From Vibrio chagasii (lineage in GTDB: Bacteria > Pseudomonadota > Gammaproteobacteria > Enterobacterales > Vibrionaceae), in assembly GCF_002954585.1 (NCBI RefSeq), contig NZ_MSCI01000002.1, forward strand, positions 660,089 through 724,088: a stretch of 64,000 bases of DNA. The letters run 5' to 3'. Every line of letters starts with the position of its first letter. The stretch's first letter is position 1. A program made the translations under genes and the position numbers. This document shows positions 16,284 to 24,302 of this stretch, one piece after another. The notes under the pieces were generated by a model, which ran no database searches, was not told where the DNA came from, and saw only the letters and a list, made by a program, of their open reading frames with translations.

Positions 16284-17627
16284 TTAACTCGCGCTTTTAG
16301 TCGTGCATTTGTTCTCTGAGATAAGGTATGGAGAGACCAAGCGACTGATATTCACTTTCGCACCAAGGCGAGCCGCGAGTAGATACATACCTCCGATCTT
16401 TCGGTGTAAGAACAGCGCATCGGCAGGTGGGGTATGCCAATATTCTTGTTCCATGCTCAGAATTGTGCCGGCTTCACGAAGACGTTGCGCTAACCCACTT
16501 GCTTTGAAGTCGTAGTCTTCGTCTACTAACATCGGCTCACAAGCCATCTTCACTAGGTTTAGAATCGCTTGGCGTTGTTCAGGAAGAATTGTCTCGCTAA
16601 AGAATCCAATCTGCTCTAAAGCTTGGTTGAGCCCTTGCTCATCGTTGTTAATGACAGAGGAAAAGGCCAAACGATAACCCTCACTGAAGCGGTCACTGTA
16701 CTCACGTGTTGCTCCGAAATCTAATAAGCCAATTTGTCGTGTGTTTTCAACGTAAAGGTAGTTGGCGAAATTGGGATCGGTTTGCACCATCTTAAAGTCG
16801 AACAACTCTCTGAATAGGAGCTCAAGCAAGCTGTGCATTACAAAGTCACGGGTGCTTTGGTCGTAACTTTCTATCTGTTCTATTGAAACGCCCTCAATGA
16901 AGTCCATAGCGAGCACGGATTCTGAAGAGACTTGCGGATGAACCTCAGGTACGACGAAGTGTGAGTGTTCTTTTAATGCATTGTAATAACGGGTCGCATA
17001 GTCAGCCTCGCGAGCATAGTCTGCTTCATCATGGAGTTGCTTTTTTGCTTCCTCTAACAAACCTTTGTAGTCGACCGATTTCGGTATCAGACCAACAATG
17101 TTGAGCAGTGTGCCGACGTTATCTACATCACTGTCGATACTTTTTCGAATCCCTGGATATTGGACTTTGACGGCGAGCTTGTCCCCAGCATCGCTGTAAG
17201 CTTGATGCACCTGGCCGATGGAGGCACTGGCTATCGGTTTAAAGTTGAAGGAAAGGAACTCGGTTTTCCAATCGTTCCCAAGTGAGCTCTCTAAGACTTG
17301 ATTGAGCTGCTTTGTTGGCAGTGGGTCAGCGTCTGAGCGCAGGCGAGAAAGAATGTCGGCTAACTCCGGTTCTAAGACATCCCCCGCATCCATTGAAAGC
17401 ATCTGTCCTAATTTCATAGCCGCACCGCGCAAGTGTGCGAGTTGATCGGTCAGGCGAGCGATGTTCTGTGGCGTTAACAGCAAATCCTTTGCCTTGGGCC
17501 TATTGCCTTGTGCGATTTGCTTGGTGCCTTCTGTTAGCACGTTACTTGCGACTCTTGTCGCCAGCGAGGCGAACTTACTAAATCTAGAAAGTCGATGAGT
17601 GGGAAGGTTTCTCTCTTTTGCCGACAT
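16284..17627 (-). CDS. AarF/ABC1/UbiB-type atypical kinase
   Basis: A 447-residue protein of the ABC1 kinase-like family. It has the diagnostic KxGQ motif (GAAMKLGQMLSMD), the alanine-rich loop (ASASIGQVHQA), LAVKVQYPGI with the conserved Lys, and QTDPNFANYLY and IGLLDFGATREY for metal and nucleotide binding. It has no C-terminal membrane spans, unlike UbiB, so it is a paralogue and not the ubiquinone factor itself. Such proteins act in quinone or lipid metabolism by ATPase activity. It is preceded by a ~280-base spacer. Confidence 0.9.
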   Translation of the reverse strand: MSAKERNLPTHRLSRFSKFASLATRVASNVLTEGTKQIAQGNRPKAKDLLLTPQNIARLTDQLAHLRGAAMKLGQMLSMDAGDVLEPELADILSRLRSDADPLPTKQLNQVLESSLGNDWKTEFLSFNFKPIASASIGQVHQAYSDAGDKLAVKVQYPGIRKSIDSDVDNVGTLLNIVGLIPKSVDYKGLLEEAKKQLHDEADYAREADYATRYYNALKEHSHFVVPEVHPQVSSESVLAMDFIEGVSIEQIESYDQSTRDFVMHSLLELLFRELFDFKMVQTDPNFANYLYVENTRQIGLLDFGATREYSDRFSEGYRLAFSSVINNDEQGLNQALEQIGFFSETILPEQRQAILNLVKMACEPMLVDEDYDFKASGLAQRLREAGTILSMEQEYWHTPPADALFLHRKIGGMYLLAARLGAKVNISRLVSPYLISENKCTTKSAS

Positions 17628-17908
17628 AAAGTCTCTCTCTGGGAATTAGGTGTGATACCAATCGAATTAAATAACGGTTCACCCTAGCTTGTTAAAAAAC
17701 TCGATAACTTCGTTAGATTTTTTTGATTGTAGAATAACTACTTATCGAAAAATCTGTCTTGTTCTCAAGCTTTTTCCCTGCGCTATTTTTGACCCCTTAC
17801 TTACTGTGATTGGTTTGACTACAAAGTTCTATCAATCATTACACAACCGTTTGTTATGTTGTGATAACTTGTCGCCTGAATCAGTAACTCGATTGAAAAG
17901 GACGAAGC

Positions 17909-18004
17909 ATGAAGTTTATTTGGTTGAAAGTCGCTCTTACCGTATTAGTATTTGCTGCACTGTTTGGCATCGTTTACTACAAAGTCGCCAGTGGTATGTC
18001 TTAA
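17909..18004 (+). CDS. 31-residue single-span membrane peptide
   Basis: The reading is MKFIWLKVALTVLVFAALFG then IVYYKVASGMS. It is one transmembrane helix with positive residues at the start. AAAAGGA lies seven bases before the ATG, and the ORF ends just before the convergent DCC gene. The good ribosome site and compact membrane sequence support a real small protein; no function known. Translation has not been shown. Confidence 0.6.
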   Translation: MKFIWLKVALTVLVFAALFGIVYYKVASGMS

Positions 18005-18011
18005 ATCACTA

Positions 18012-18398
18012 CTATTTGGTACAGCTGTTTCCATTGCAACGTGATTTTCCGGTCAGCCAGAATGAGATCTTATATCGATTCTTGGCAAACCTTAGGTAGC
18101 ACCAGTCTGCAAACGGCTTAAATATGGCCCAACGTAATGGCGCATAAAGCCAACCTTTTCCTACTAAGTTCCATGCTTGGTAGGTCACGTCCAACCCCAG
18201 AACTAGCTTCCCGTTCTCATCGAGAGCATGCAGAACGGTGTTAGCCGCATTCGCATCAATCTGAGGGTAGCTTGCAAACGCTTCACTATAGATGTCGATG
18301 GTCTGAATCTTGTTTTTAGTATCGTACTTGGCGAGCGCAGCCATCTCTTTTGCACACAGTGGACACGTTCCATCATAAAATATTGTTAATTCAGTCAT
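18012..18398 (-). CDS. DCC family thiol-disulfide protein (DUF393)
   Basis: A 128-residue protein beginning TELTIFYDGTCPLCAKEM, the DxxCxxC signature that names the family, with a later YLRFAKNRY segment. It is a predicted redox protein of thioredoxin type with no firmly known partner. The ATG at 18398 is chosen over upstream starts (18422, 18428) because DUF393 proteins begin at this point. Confidence 0.87.
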   Translation of the reverse strand: MTELTIFYDGTCPLCAKEMAALAKYDTKNKIQTIDIYSEAFASYPQIDANAANTVLHALDENGKLVLGLDVTYQAWNLVGKGWLYAPLRWAIFKPFADWCYLRFAKNRYKISFWLTGKSRCNGNSCTK

Positions 18399-18560
18399 TG
18401 ATTTCTTTACTATTTTTGCCATTTCCAAGCTATACGCGAATGTTGATTAAGTGGATCATTCCGCCTACATATCCGACACTGTCAGTGTGACGACTGTTTT
18501 ACGATATCATCTCGAGGTAACATCCGTTCCATGCAATTAGAAATTAAGAGTCGAATTTAC

Positions 18561-19118
18561 ATGACAACCAAGCTAATTAATCGCTTAATCATCACCTGTA
18601 TCGCGCTCATCTTGAGTGGTTGTGTCAGCTACAGCATTACCGAACAAGAGATGACAGAATATCTTGCTGATTCAGTCATGCTTGAACAAGAGGTAGGTGT
18701 ACAAAGCGTGATGTATGCGCAAGTCGCGGTCGATGATCTACAAGTGAAAATTGGTCGAACAGATGAACAGCGAGTGTCAGTGTTAGCGAACACCAATGCA
18801 AAAGTTCAAGTGTTCAATATGCCGAATATGGGGTTAGACCTAGATTTAGAATTCAGCGCGATTCCTGAATATGATAAGGAAAGCGGTGAAGTGTACCTCA
18901 AGTCATTGCGTCTAGAGCGATTTGAAGAGAAGGAGCAACAGCTATCTCCTGAGATTGAAAAGCTGCTTAAGCCTGCGGTATCGATGATCGGTTTTGCTTT
19001 GTCTCAATCTCCCGTATTCAAACTGGATAGCAACAAGGTTCAAGAGTCGTTGATCAAGTCATCAGAACCGAATCTGGTGATCCGAGATAACAAACTGGTC
19101 ATCGAGTTGTTTGATTAA
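18561..19118 (+). CDS. DUF1439 lipoprotein
   Basis: A 185-residue lipoprotein (MTTKLINRLIITCIALILSGC, Cys 21) similar to E. coli YceB, with alternating beta structure and a LLKPAVSMIGFALSQSPVFKL helix. It may be a lipid-binding envelope protein (SMP/TULIP-like fold, inference). The ATG at 18561 is preferred to the ATG at 18531 because of the signal peptide. Confidence 0.83.
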   Translation: MTTKLINRLIITCIALILSGCVSYSITEQEMTEYLADSVMLEQEVGVQSVMYAQVAVDDLQVKIGRTDEQRVSVLANTNAKVQVFNMPNMGLDLDLEFSAIPEYDKESGEVYLKSLRLERFEEKEQQLSPEIEKLLKPAVSMIGFALSQSPVFKLDSNKVQESLIKSSEPNLVIRDNKLVIELFD

Positions 19119-19156
19119 TCTCACGTCCATTCGTTTCTACTAAGCTATCGCACATA

Positions 19157-19185
19157 ATGGCTGCCTATTGGGCGGCCATTTTTCT
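19157..19185 (+). terminator. Terminator of the DUF1439 gene
   Basis: ATGGCTGCC and GGCGGCCAT form a 9-bp stem with one wobble and loop TATTG, followed by TTTTTCTTTC. Confidence 0.82.
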
Positions 19186-19321
19186 TTCTATTGAGTTGGT
19201 TCACTAACCCTATCTATTGAGCCATTTATTGAATTAGCCGCGTATCTCACCTTTACTTTACTCTTGTGAGCAAGTCATCGCTTCAGTCATCAAATCATAA
19301 GAAAGAAAAGGTGAGCGAACT

Positions 19322-19603
19322 ATGAAGAGTCCAGTAATTGCGGATAACAAACCCGTAAAAGTAGAGCTGACGAAGGGAGAGGAGTATTACTTCAGTACCT
19401 GTGGGAAATCGAAAAGCCAACCGTTTTGTGCCGGTTCTCATGCCGGTACGGGGTTCAAACCGAAAAGCTTTGTCGCCGAAGAGGACGGTGATGCTTACCT
19501 TTGCCGTTGCAAGTATTCTAACAACCTTCCTTTTTGCGATGGCACTCATAAACAGTTCACTGCGGAGCAAGTTGGGCAAGAAGGCCCTGAAGTTCACATT
19601 TAA
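19322..19603 (+). CDS. Tandem CDGSH iron-sulfur protein
   Basis: A 93-residue protein with two CDGSH-type [2Fe-2S] motifs. The second is canonical: Cys61-R-Cys63, Ser66, Pro70, Cys72-D-G-T-His76. The first is altered: Ser25-T-Cys27, Cys36-A-G-S-His40, so the first of the three cysteines is Ser and the Asp of CDGSH is Ala. It likely carries electrons. It lies 54 bases before a flavin/Fe-S oxidoreductase on the same strand, suggesting a donor-acceptor pair. The ATG at 19322 has AAGGTGAG upstream. Confidence 0.9.
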   Translation: MKSPVIADNKPVKVELTKGEEYYFSTCGKSKSQPFCAGSHAGTGFKPKSFVAEEDGDAYLCRCKYSNNLPFCDGTHKQFTAEQVGQEGPEVHI

Positions 19604-19657
19604 GCGGCTGCCCCTGATTTATCCCCTGCAGCAACCGCAACCAAAGAATAGCCTACC

Positions 19658-20884
19658 GTGGAGTTTATTCACCAACTAGCGCGTGATGGCTTGTCCAAAG
19701 TAGGACGTCATGGGCCTATGACCTCTATGGGTGTACCTAGGCACCTCTTGCCTCACTGGGATGACATTCAAGTGATGGTTGCGCAAATGGCCACCAAGCC
19801 TTTATTGGAAAATGTGCCAGTAGGAACGGAACTGATTATTGGCCCTAACGCCAGAAAACCATTGAAGCTCAATATTCCGCTGTTTGTATCGGACATGAGT
19901 TTTGGGTCGCTATCTGAGGAGGCGAAAGTGTCTTTGGCGACAGGAGCTGAACTTGCAGGAACCGGGATATGCTCAGGGGAAGGCGGCATGTTACCCGAGG
20001 AACAGGCCGCCAATTCTCGTTACTTTTATGAGTTAGCTAGTGCTCAGTTTGGTTACGATGAAGCCAAGCTAAAAAATGTTCAAGCCTTTCATTTTAAAGG
20101 TGGGCAAGGCGCAAAAACCGGAACGGGCGGGCATCTGCCTGGCGTCAAAAATATCGGTAAGATCGCGGAAGTACGTGGTATTGAAGCGAGCACTGCGGCG
20201 ATTTCTCCTCCTACTTTTAAAGATTTAAAAACCGCAGCGGATTTCAAGAAATTCGCCGACCGAGTTCGAGAAGTGACGAGCGGTATCCCAATTGCCTTTA
20301 AACTAAGTGCTAACCATATCGAAGAAGATATTCAGTTTGCATTGGATGCCAGTGCCGATTACATCATTTTAGACGGTCGAGGCGGCGGTACTGGGGCTGC
20401 GCCAGAAATGTTCCGAGATCATATCAGTGTGCCAACGATTCCAGCTTTGGCTCGCGCTAGAGCCTACCTTGATAAACAAGGCGCCAGTGACCGAGTTACA
20501 TTGATCATCACGGGTGGTTTACGTGTGCCGATGGACTTTGTAAAAGCGATGGCGCTTGGTGCTGATGGTGTCGCTATCTCAAATAGTGCCATGCAGTCGA
20601 TAGGATGTGTGGCAGCGAGAATGTGTAACACTAATAATTGCCCGGCGGGTATCGCGACTCAAAAGGCCGACTTACGCCAGCGTTTAAATGTCGAGAAGGC
20701 TTCGAATCAGCTTAAAAACTTCTTCGAGGCGTCGACCGAATTAATGCAAGTGATGGCGAGAGCGTGTGGACATGATCATCTGAATCAATTCAACCCTCAC
20801 GATTTGACTACATGGAATCGTGAGATGGCAGAACTATCGGGCGTTGCCTATTCTGGTGTTGGTCCACTCAATCCACTTAAGTAA
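19658..20884 (+). CDS. GltB-like FMN/[3Fe-4S] oxidoreductase (stand-alone glutamate synthase domain)
   Basis: A 408-residue protein equal to the FMN-binding synthase domain of glutamate synthase without the amidotransferase. Marks: LNIPLFVSDMSFGSLS, SGEGGMLPEE, GGQGAKTGTGGHLPG, AAISPPTFKDL, DGRGGGTGAAP and the Fe-S cysteines in CVAARMCNTNNCPAG. The first possible start in this frame after a TAG at 19649 is the GTG at 19658; no strong ribosome site precedes it, so coupling to the CDGSH gene is possible. Its substrate is not known; these relatives are not proven glutamate synthases. Confidence 0.88.
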   Translation: MEFIHQLARDGLSKVGRHGPMTSMGVPRHLLPHWDDIQVMVAQMATKPLLENVPVGTELIIGPNARKPLKLNIPLFVSDMSFGSLSEEAKVSLATGAELAGTGICSGEGGMLPEEQAANSRYFYELASAQFGYDEAKLKNVQAFHFKGGQGAKTGTGGHLPGVKNIGKIAEVRGIEASTAAISPPTFKDLKTAADFKKFADRVREVTSGIPIAFKLSANHIEEDIQFALDASADYIILDGRGGGTGAAPEMFRDHISVPTIPALARARAYLDKQGASDRVTLIITGGLRVPMDFVKAMALGADGVAISNSAMQSIGCVAARMCNTNNCPAGIATQKADLRQRLNVEKASNQLKNFFEASTELMQVMARACGHDHLNQFNPHDLTTWNREMAELSGVAYSGVGPLNPLK

Positions 20885-20898
20885 ACAGCACGTCGTTA

Positions 20899-20929
20899 AA
20901 GCACATTCACTGGATTTGTGAGTGTGCTT
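20899..20929 (+). terminator. Hairpin after the GltB-like gene
   Basis: AAGCACATTCAC and GTGAGTGTGCTT form a 12-bp stem with one wobble and a seven-base loop. The following T tract is weak (GTGTTCTCC). Confidence 0.5.
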
Positions 20930-21023
20930 GTGTTCTCCATTAAATTATCAACCCATTTACACATTACAAATCATTGTTTTATAAGTACTTTTAAATTATT
21001 TCCTGTTTTTTTGAAAATATCGC

Positions 21024-21054
21024 TTTACCTAAAGTTAACTTGAGGTTTTATCAT
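21024..21054 (+). promoter_or_regulatory. SoxR-activated promoter with SoxR box
   Basis: The 18-bp CCTAAAGTTAACTTGAGG (21028-21045) differs from the E. coli soxS operator core CCTCAAGTTAACTTGAGG at one base. It lies between TTTACC (21024-21029) and TATCAT (21049-21054). The spacer is 19 bp, the over-long spacing that MerR-family activators correct. It drives the FMN reductase gene 78 bases downstream. Confidence 0.88.
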
Positions 21055-21131
21055 CCTTCCCAATCTAAAAATACAAACCATCATTTTTTCACTTCTAAAG
21101 AAATGTTTCTAACCAAATTTGAGGATAAATA

Positions 21132-21653
21132 ATGAAAGTATTAGCGATTGGCGCAACTAACAGTACAACATCAATCAACCAACAGCTTGCAGCATACACC
21201 GCAGGTTTAGTCGAAGGCGCGCAAGTTGAGGTGCTTGATCTCAATGATTTTGAGATGCCAATTTATAGCGAGAAGAGAGAGCAAGACTCGGGCATTCATC
21301 AACACGCTCAACGCTTCTTTGACAAAATCGGAGAATCAGACGCGGTAGTCATCTCTTTTGCAGAATACAACGGTTCATACACAGCGGCGTTTAAAAATGT
21401 GTTTGATTGGGCATCACGCATCGATATGAAAGTGTACCAAGGCAAACCTGTGGTGATGCTTGCAACTTCTCCTGGCCCAGGTGGTGCGACCTCGGTGCTG
21501 TCTTCTGCAGTGAACTCAGCGCCTTACTTTGACGCAGACGTGAAAGGTTCGATGTCAGTGCCAAGCTTCTACGATAACTTTAATATGGAGACGGGCGAGA
21601 TGACTAACCTAGAGATGATCGAGAATCTTAAGATGATCATGAAGAAGGTCTGA
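21132..21653 (+). CDS. NAD(P)H-dependent FMN reductase, flavodoxin-like fold
   Basis: A 173-residue flavin reductase or quinone/azo-reductase. Family marks are MKVLAIGATNSTTSINQQLA at the N-terminus (phosphate loop), AVVISFAEYNGSYTAAFKNVFDWASR and KPVVMLATSPGPGGA. GAGGA lies before the ATG. A SoxR box sits in its promoter and soxR itself follows, so it is predicted to respond to redox-cycling compounds by two-electron reduction of quinones. The true electron acceptor is unknown. Confidence 0.9.
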   Translation: MKVLAIGATNSTTSINQQLAAYTAGLVEGAQVEVLDLNDFEMPIYSEKREQDSGIHQHAQRFFDKIGESDAVVISFAEYNGSYTAAFKNVFDWASRIDMKVYQGKPVVMLATSPGPGGATSVLSSAVNSAPYFDADVKGSMSVPSFYDNFNMETGEMTNLEMIENLKMIMKKV

Positions 21654-21685
21654 ATATAAGATTTATATTTTACACTAAGCTAAAT

Positions 21686-21715
21686 CAGCCATCATTTGAC
21701 GGCTGCTTTTTGTTT
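21686..21715 (+). terminator. Terminator of the FMN reductase gene
   Basis: CAGCC...GGCTG with inner TC/GA pairs, then CTTTTTG. A moderate stem with a clear T tract. Confidence 0.65.
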
Positions 21716-21760
21716 CAGGTAAAGATGTTTCACGTGTTGTCAACGTAATTTAGTCAATAT

Positions 21761-21791
21761 AGCTAAACTTAAGGTTAACTTTAGCTATAAT
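21761..21791 (+). promoter_or_regulatory. Inverted repeat and -10 of the soxR promoter
   Basis: A 26-bp imperfect palindrome (21761-21786) with arms AGCTAAA and TTTAGCT and centre CTTAAGGTTAAC runs into a perfect TATAAT (21786-21791). It shares GTTAACTT with the SoxR box upstream, so autoregulation by SoxR is likely. The -35 hexamer would be poor (AGCTAA). Confidence 0.65.
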
Positions 21792-21840
21792 CCAAAACGA
21801 ATTTGAATCTATCTGCAATACATTCAGGGAAAGTAACAAC

Positions 21841-22281
21841 ATGAAAAACATCGTGTATTTAACGATTGGTCAACTCTCGGAGCGCAGTGGTGTCGCACCC
21901 TCGGCTCTGCGTTTTTATGAAACCAAAGGATTGATTGCCTCTATCCGCACCAATGGTAATCAACGACGATATCAATCAGCGATGCTGAGACGGATTGCCC
22001 TGATTCAAGTCGCTCAGTCGATAGGTTTCACGCTAGAAGAGATCACCGAAGAGTTGTCTAGCTTGCCGATGAACCACACCGCAACTAAGCGCGATTGGGA
22101 GCGAGTGGCAAAGAAATGGAAGGAGCAACTCGACAGTAAGATGGCACAGATCCGTTCACTACAAGAAAATCTCACAGGCTGTATTGGCTGCGGCTGTCTG
22201 AGCATGCAGAAATGCCATCTATTGAACCCAGAAGATATTCTGCATGACCAAGGTCAGGGTGCTCAGCGTATTTTCGACTAG
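21841..22281 (+). CDS. soxR: Redox-sensing activator SoxR
   Basis: A 146-residue MerR-family regulator with a [2Fe-2S] sensor. The N-terminal winged HTH reads LTIGQLSERSGVAPSALRFY and TNGNQRRYQSAMLRRIALIQ. A long dimer helix and the SoxR cluster motif follow: Cys114-x2-Cys117-x-Cys119-x5-Cys125 (CIGCGCLSMQKC). There is no soxS beside it, as expected outside enteric bacteria, where SoxR regulates target genes directly. The box upstream of the adjacent flavin reductase is the clearest local target. Confidence 0.96.
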   Translation: MKNIVYLTIGQLSERSGVAPSALRFYETKGLIASIRTNGNQRRYQSAMLRRIALIQVAQSIGFTLEEITEELSSLPMNHTATKRDWERVAKKWKEQLDSKMAQIRSLQENLTGCIGCGCLSMQKCHLLNPEDILHDQGQGAQRIFD

Positions 22282-22299
22282 ATTAATTTTAGGATTTAG

Positions 22300-22520
22300 C
22301 TAAAGCTGATCGAATTCAATGCACTCAATACCATTGTCAGGGAGCTATTGTTGTAAGGCCGGATTCGTCAATAAGGCGTGTTCTTCCACTCGCTTAGTGA
22401 GGTAGCTAGATAGTGATCTCTGTTCTTCACTGGCAAAAAACGGGATGGCACATCAACTCGATCGTGCCGTTATGCATTATGGCTTTGTGGCTCAACAGCA
22501 AATCGTGCAATTTATATCAG
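22300..22520 (-). pseudogene. 3' remnant of a ChbG/YdjC-type deacetylase-like gene
   Basis: On the minus strand one frame reads HDLLLSHKAIMHNGTIELMC then HP. It then shifts frame to AIPFFASEEQRSLSSYLTKR, VEEHALLTNPALQQ, a TAG, LPDNGIECIEFDQL and a final TAG at 22302-22300. The G-T-I-E-L-M-C-H-P segment followed by a basic helix and a short terminal strand resembles the C-terminal end of YdjC-family carbohydrate deacetylases. A frameshift, an internal stop and loss of the 5' part show decay. The family call is my reading by eye. Confidence 0.5.
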
Positions 22521-22524
22521 TGCA

Positions 22525-22832
22525 ATGACGTTTGTAGGCATGACTGGTTAGGTTTATAACTCTGGTATGGAAGCGATGATTGTTCATTAGGTATGACGTG
22601 TGACCCAATTGGTGGTTTGGTACAAGTGCCGTGTATTGAGCGAAATGCGATGGGTGCGATGAAAGCAATTAATGCATCTCGCATGGCATTAAAGCGTAAT
22701 AGTAAATCCTTGATCTCACTTGATAAGGTTATCGCGACCATGTATCAAACGGGTAAAGATATGAATAAGAAGTATCGTGAAACGTCATTGGGCGGTTTAG
22801 CGCTAATTCATCTCGCACACCCTTGTGAGTAG
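22525..22832 (+). pseudogene. 3' remnant of L-serine dehydratase (sdaA-like)
   Basis: From 22593 the frame reads [20 protein letters not shown], then [40 protein letters not shown] and TSLGGLAL. This is the C-terminal end of iron-sulfur L-serine ammonia-lyase with its PCIERNA cysteine. Upstream the homology continues in another frame ([12 protein letters not shown]) with a TAG and a one-base frameshift before LGMTCDP. The enzyme is about 450 residues, so only roughly a fifth remains. The last residues (IHLAHPCE) differ from the normal end. Confidence 0.85.
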
Positions 22833-22885
22833 GAGCTAACTCAGTCTCAAGCCTTTCTGAGGCAGATACTCTTATAAGTAAGACA

Positions 22886-22921
22886 ACAAAAAGCCCAGTC
22901 GCATTATCGCTGACTGGGCTT
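22886..22921 (-). terminator. Terminator of the Lrp-family gene
   Basis: AAGCCCAGTC (22891-22900) pairs with GACTGGGCTT (22912-22921). On the minus strand the stem is followed by TTTTTGTTG. Confidence 0.82.
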
Positions 22922-22937
22922 CTAAGTTTTCAATCCA

Positions 22938-23423
22938 CTAATCTTGCAGTGGCAGTTGGTAGCTGTTTTTAAGCTCCTTCACTGAAATGTTAGATTGAAT
23001 TGCACTGACGCCTTTCACTCGTCGAATTGAGCTGATTCGCTCAAAATACTCTTCCAGATCTCTCGCCAAAACCTGAATCATGTAATCGGCACCGCCTGCA
23101 ATGCAGTGACACATGGTGATCCAGTCTGTCACTGCGACAAATTCTTCAAAAGGCTCGGTGTTTTCAACCTCATGGTTACCGAGTGTCACTAGGGTAAAAC
23201 CTGCCACATGAAGCCCTAGCTTTTTGCGATTAAGCTGCGCGGTATAGCCATCAATATAGCCCGTCTCTTCCATGCGTTTCCAACGACGCCAGCAAGGTGT
23301 TTCACTCAGGTTGACCTTCTCGGCAAGCTTGCTGTTACTCATGCGCCCATCTTTTTGGATATGTCCAAGAATGGCAATATCCGTATCATCTAGCACTTCA
23401 TTGGTGGATTCTTTCACTTTCAT
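22938..23423 (-). CDS. Lrp/AsnC family transcriptional regulator
   Basis: A 161-residue regulator: N-terminal HTH (DDTDIAILGHIQKDGRMSNS, KLAEKVNLSETPCWRRWKRM) and a C-terminal amino-acid-sensing RAM domain with VTDWITMCHCIAGGADYMIQ. It is divergent from a LysE exporter across 120 bases, the common pairing in which the regulator senses the amino acid that the exporter removes (as with Lrp-like BkdR/LysG-LysE types; inference). No clear Shine-Dalgarno sequence precedes the ATG. Confidence 0.9.
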   Translation of the reverse strand: MKVKESTNEVLDDTDIAILGHIQKDGRMSNSKLAEKVNLSETPCWRRWKRMEETGYIDGYTAQLNRKKLGLHVAGFTLVTLGNHEVENTEPFEEFVAVTDWITMCHCIAGGADYMIQVLARDLEEYFERISSIRRVKGVSAIQSNISVKELKNSYQLPLQD

Positions 23424-23543
23424 GGTGTTTTTAGAGGAATTCTGCTCAAATTTGATTTTATACTAGCGCATATAGCAATTTAATTCCTACTCGAATCGGT
23501 AAACTCTTCTCCCAATAACGTTTTATTTACTAGGAGAGAAAGA

Positions 23544-24143
23544 ATGAGCGCTCAATTAATGCTAGCGTTCTTGTTGTTTTCAATATCGATTGGAATTACA
23601 CCGGGAGCAGGAAACATTGCATTGCTTGGGATATCAAGTCGATATGGATTTGCGGCAACATTGCCTTTTGTCTCTGGTAACGCTTTTGGCATTATCATCA
23701 TACTGGCGGGTTCAAGTGCTGGCTTAGTGAGCCTATTTACCCTTTACCCAGAGATCTACACGGTAATGAAGTACCTTGGGGCGGCTTATTTACTGTTTAT
23801 GGCGTGGTCGATTGCCAATATGGAAATTGAGCAAGAAGAGTCGGTGAATCGCTCAGGGTTCATGTCTGGCGTTTTGATTCAAGTATTGAACCCGAAAGGA
23901 TGGATTGCTTCGTTAACGGTGTTTTCTCAGTTTATTACCACACAGGCAGATTACCTGATTCAAGTGGTGACGATTACCACTATCATGGTCGGAACTGGTG
24001 TCTTGTGTATGTTGGTTTGGGCGTATTGCGGCACTATGTTGCAGCGCCTTCTGCAATCACCAAAACAAATGGTGATGGTTAACCGCTGTTTGGGTGGAAG
24101 CCTAGCGTTAGTGGTTGCTTTTATGCTTTATCAACCAGCGTAG
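23544..24143 (+). CDS. LysE/RhtB family exporter
   Basis: A 199-residue membrane transporter: FLLFSISIGITPGAGNIALLG start, YLGAAYLLFMAWSIANM, and VLNPKGWIASLTVFSQF, with about six spans. AGGAGAG lies before the ATG. Its likely control by the divergent Lrp-type regulator suggests export of an amino acid taken up or overproduced. Substrate unknown. Confidence 0.9.
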   Translation: MSAQLMLAFLLFSISIGITPGAGNIALLGISSRYGFAATLPFVSGNAFGIIIILAGSSAGLVSLFTLYPEIYTVMKYLGAAYLLFMAWSIANMEIEQEESVNRSGFMSGVLIQVLNPKGWIASLTVFSQFITTQADYLIQVVTITTIMVGTGVLCMLVWAYCGTMLQRLLQSPKQMVMVNRCLGGSLALVVAFMLYQPA

Positions 24144-24159
24144 AGCGTCTTTACCAAAG

Positions 24160-24191
24160 AAAAAAACCACTCCTAAATCCATAGGAGTGGT
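24160..24191 (-). terminator. Terminator downstream of ahpF
   Basis: ACCACTCCTA and TAGGAGTGGT form a 10-bp stem with a six-base loop. On the minus strand it is followed by TTTTTTTC, so it ends transcripts from ahpCF. Confidence 0.75.
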
Positions 24192-24302
24192 GTCTAAATA
24201 TCGACAAAGTCGTTAACGATAAACAGTCAGTTAATCATCACTAATAAGTTAATCATAACTGATACGTTAACAAGGACACTTAAGGAAAATTTGATTACAA
24301 GA

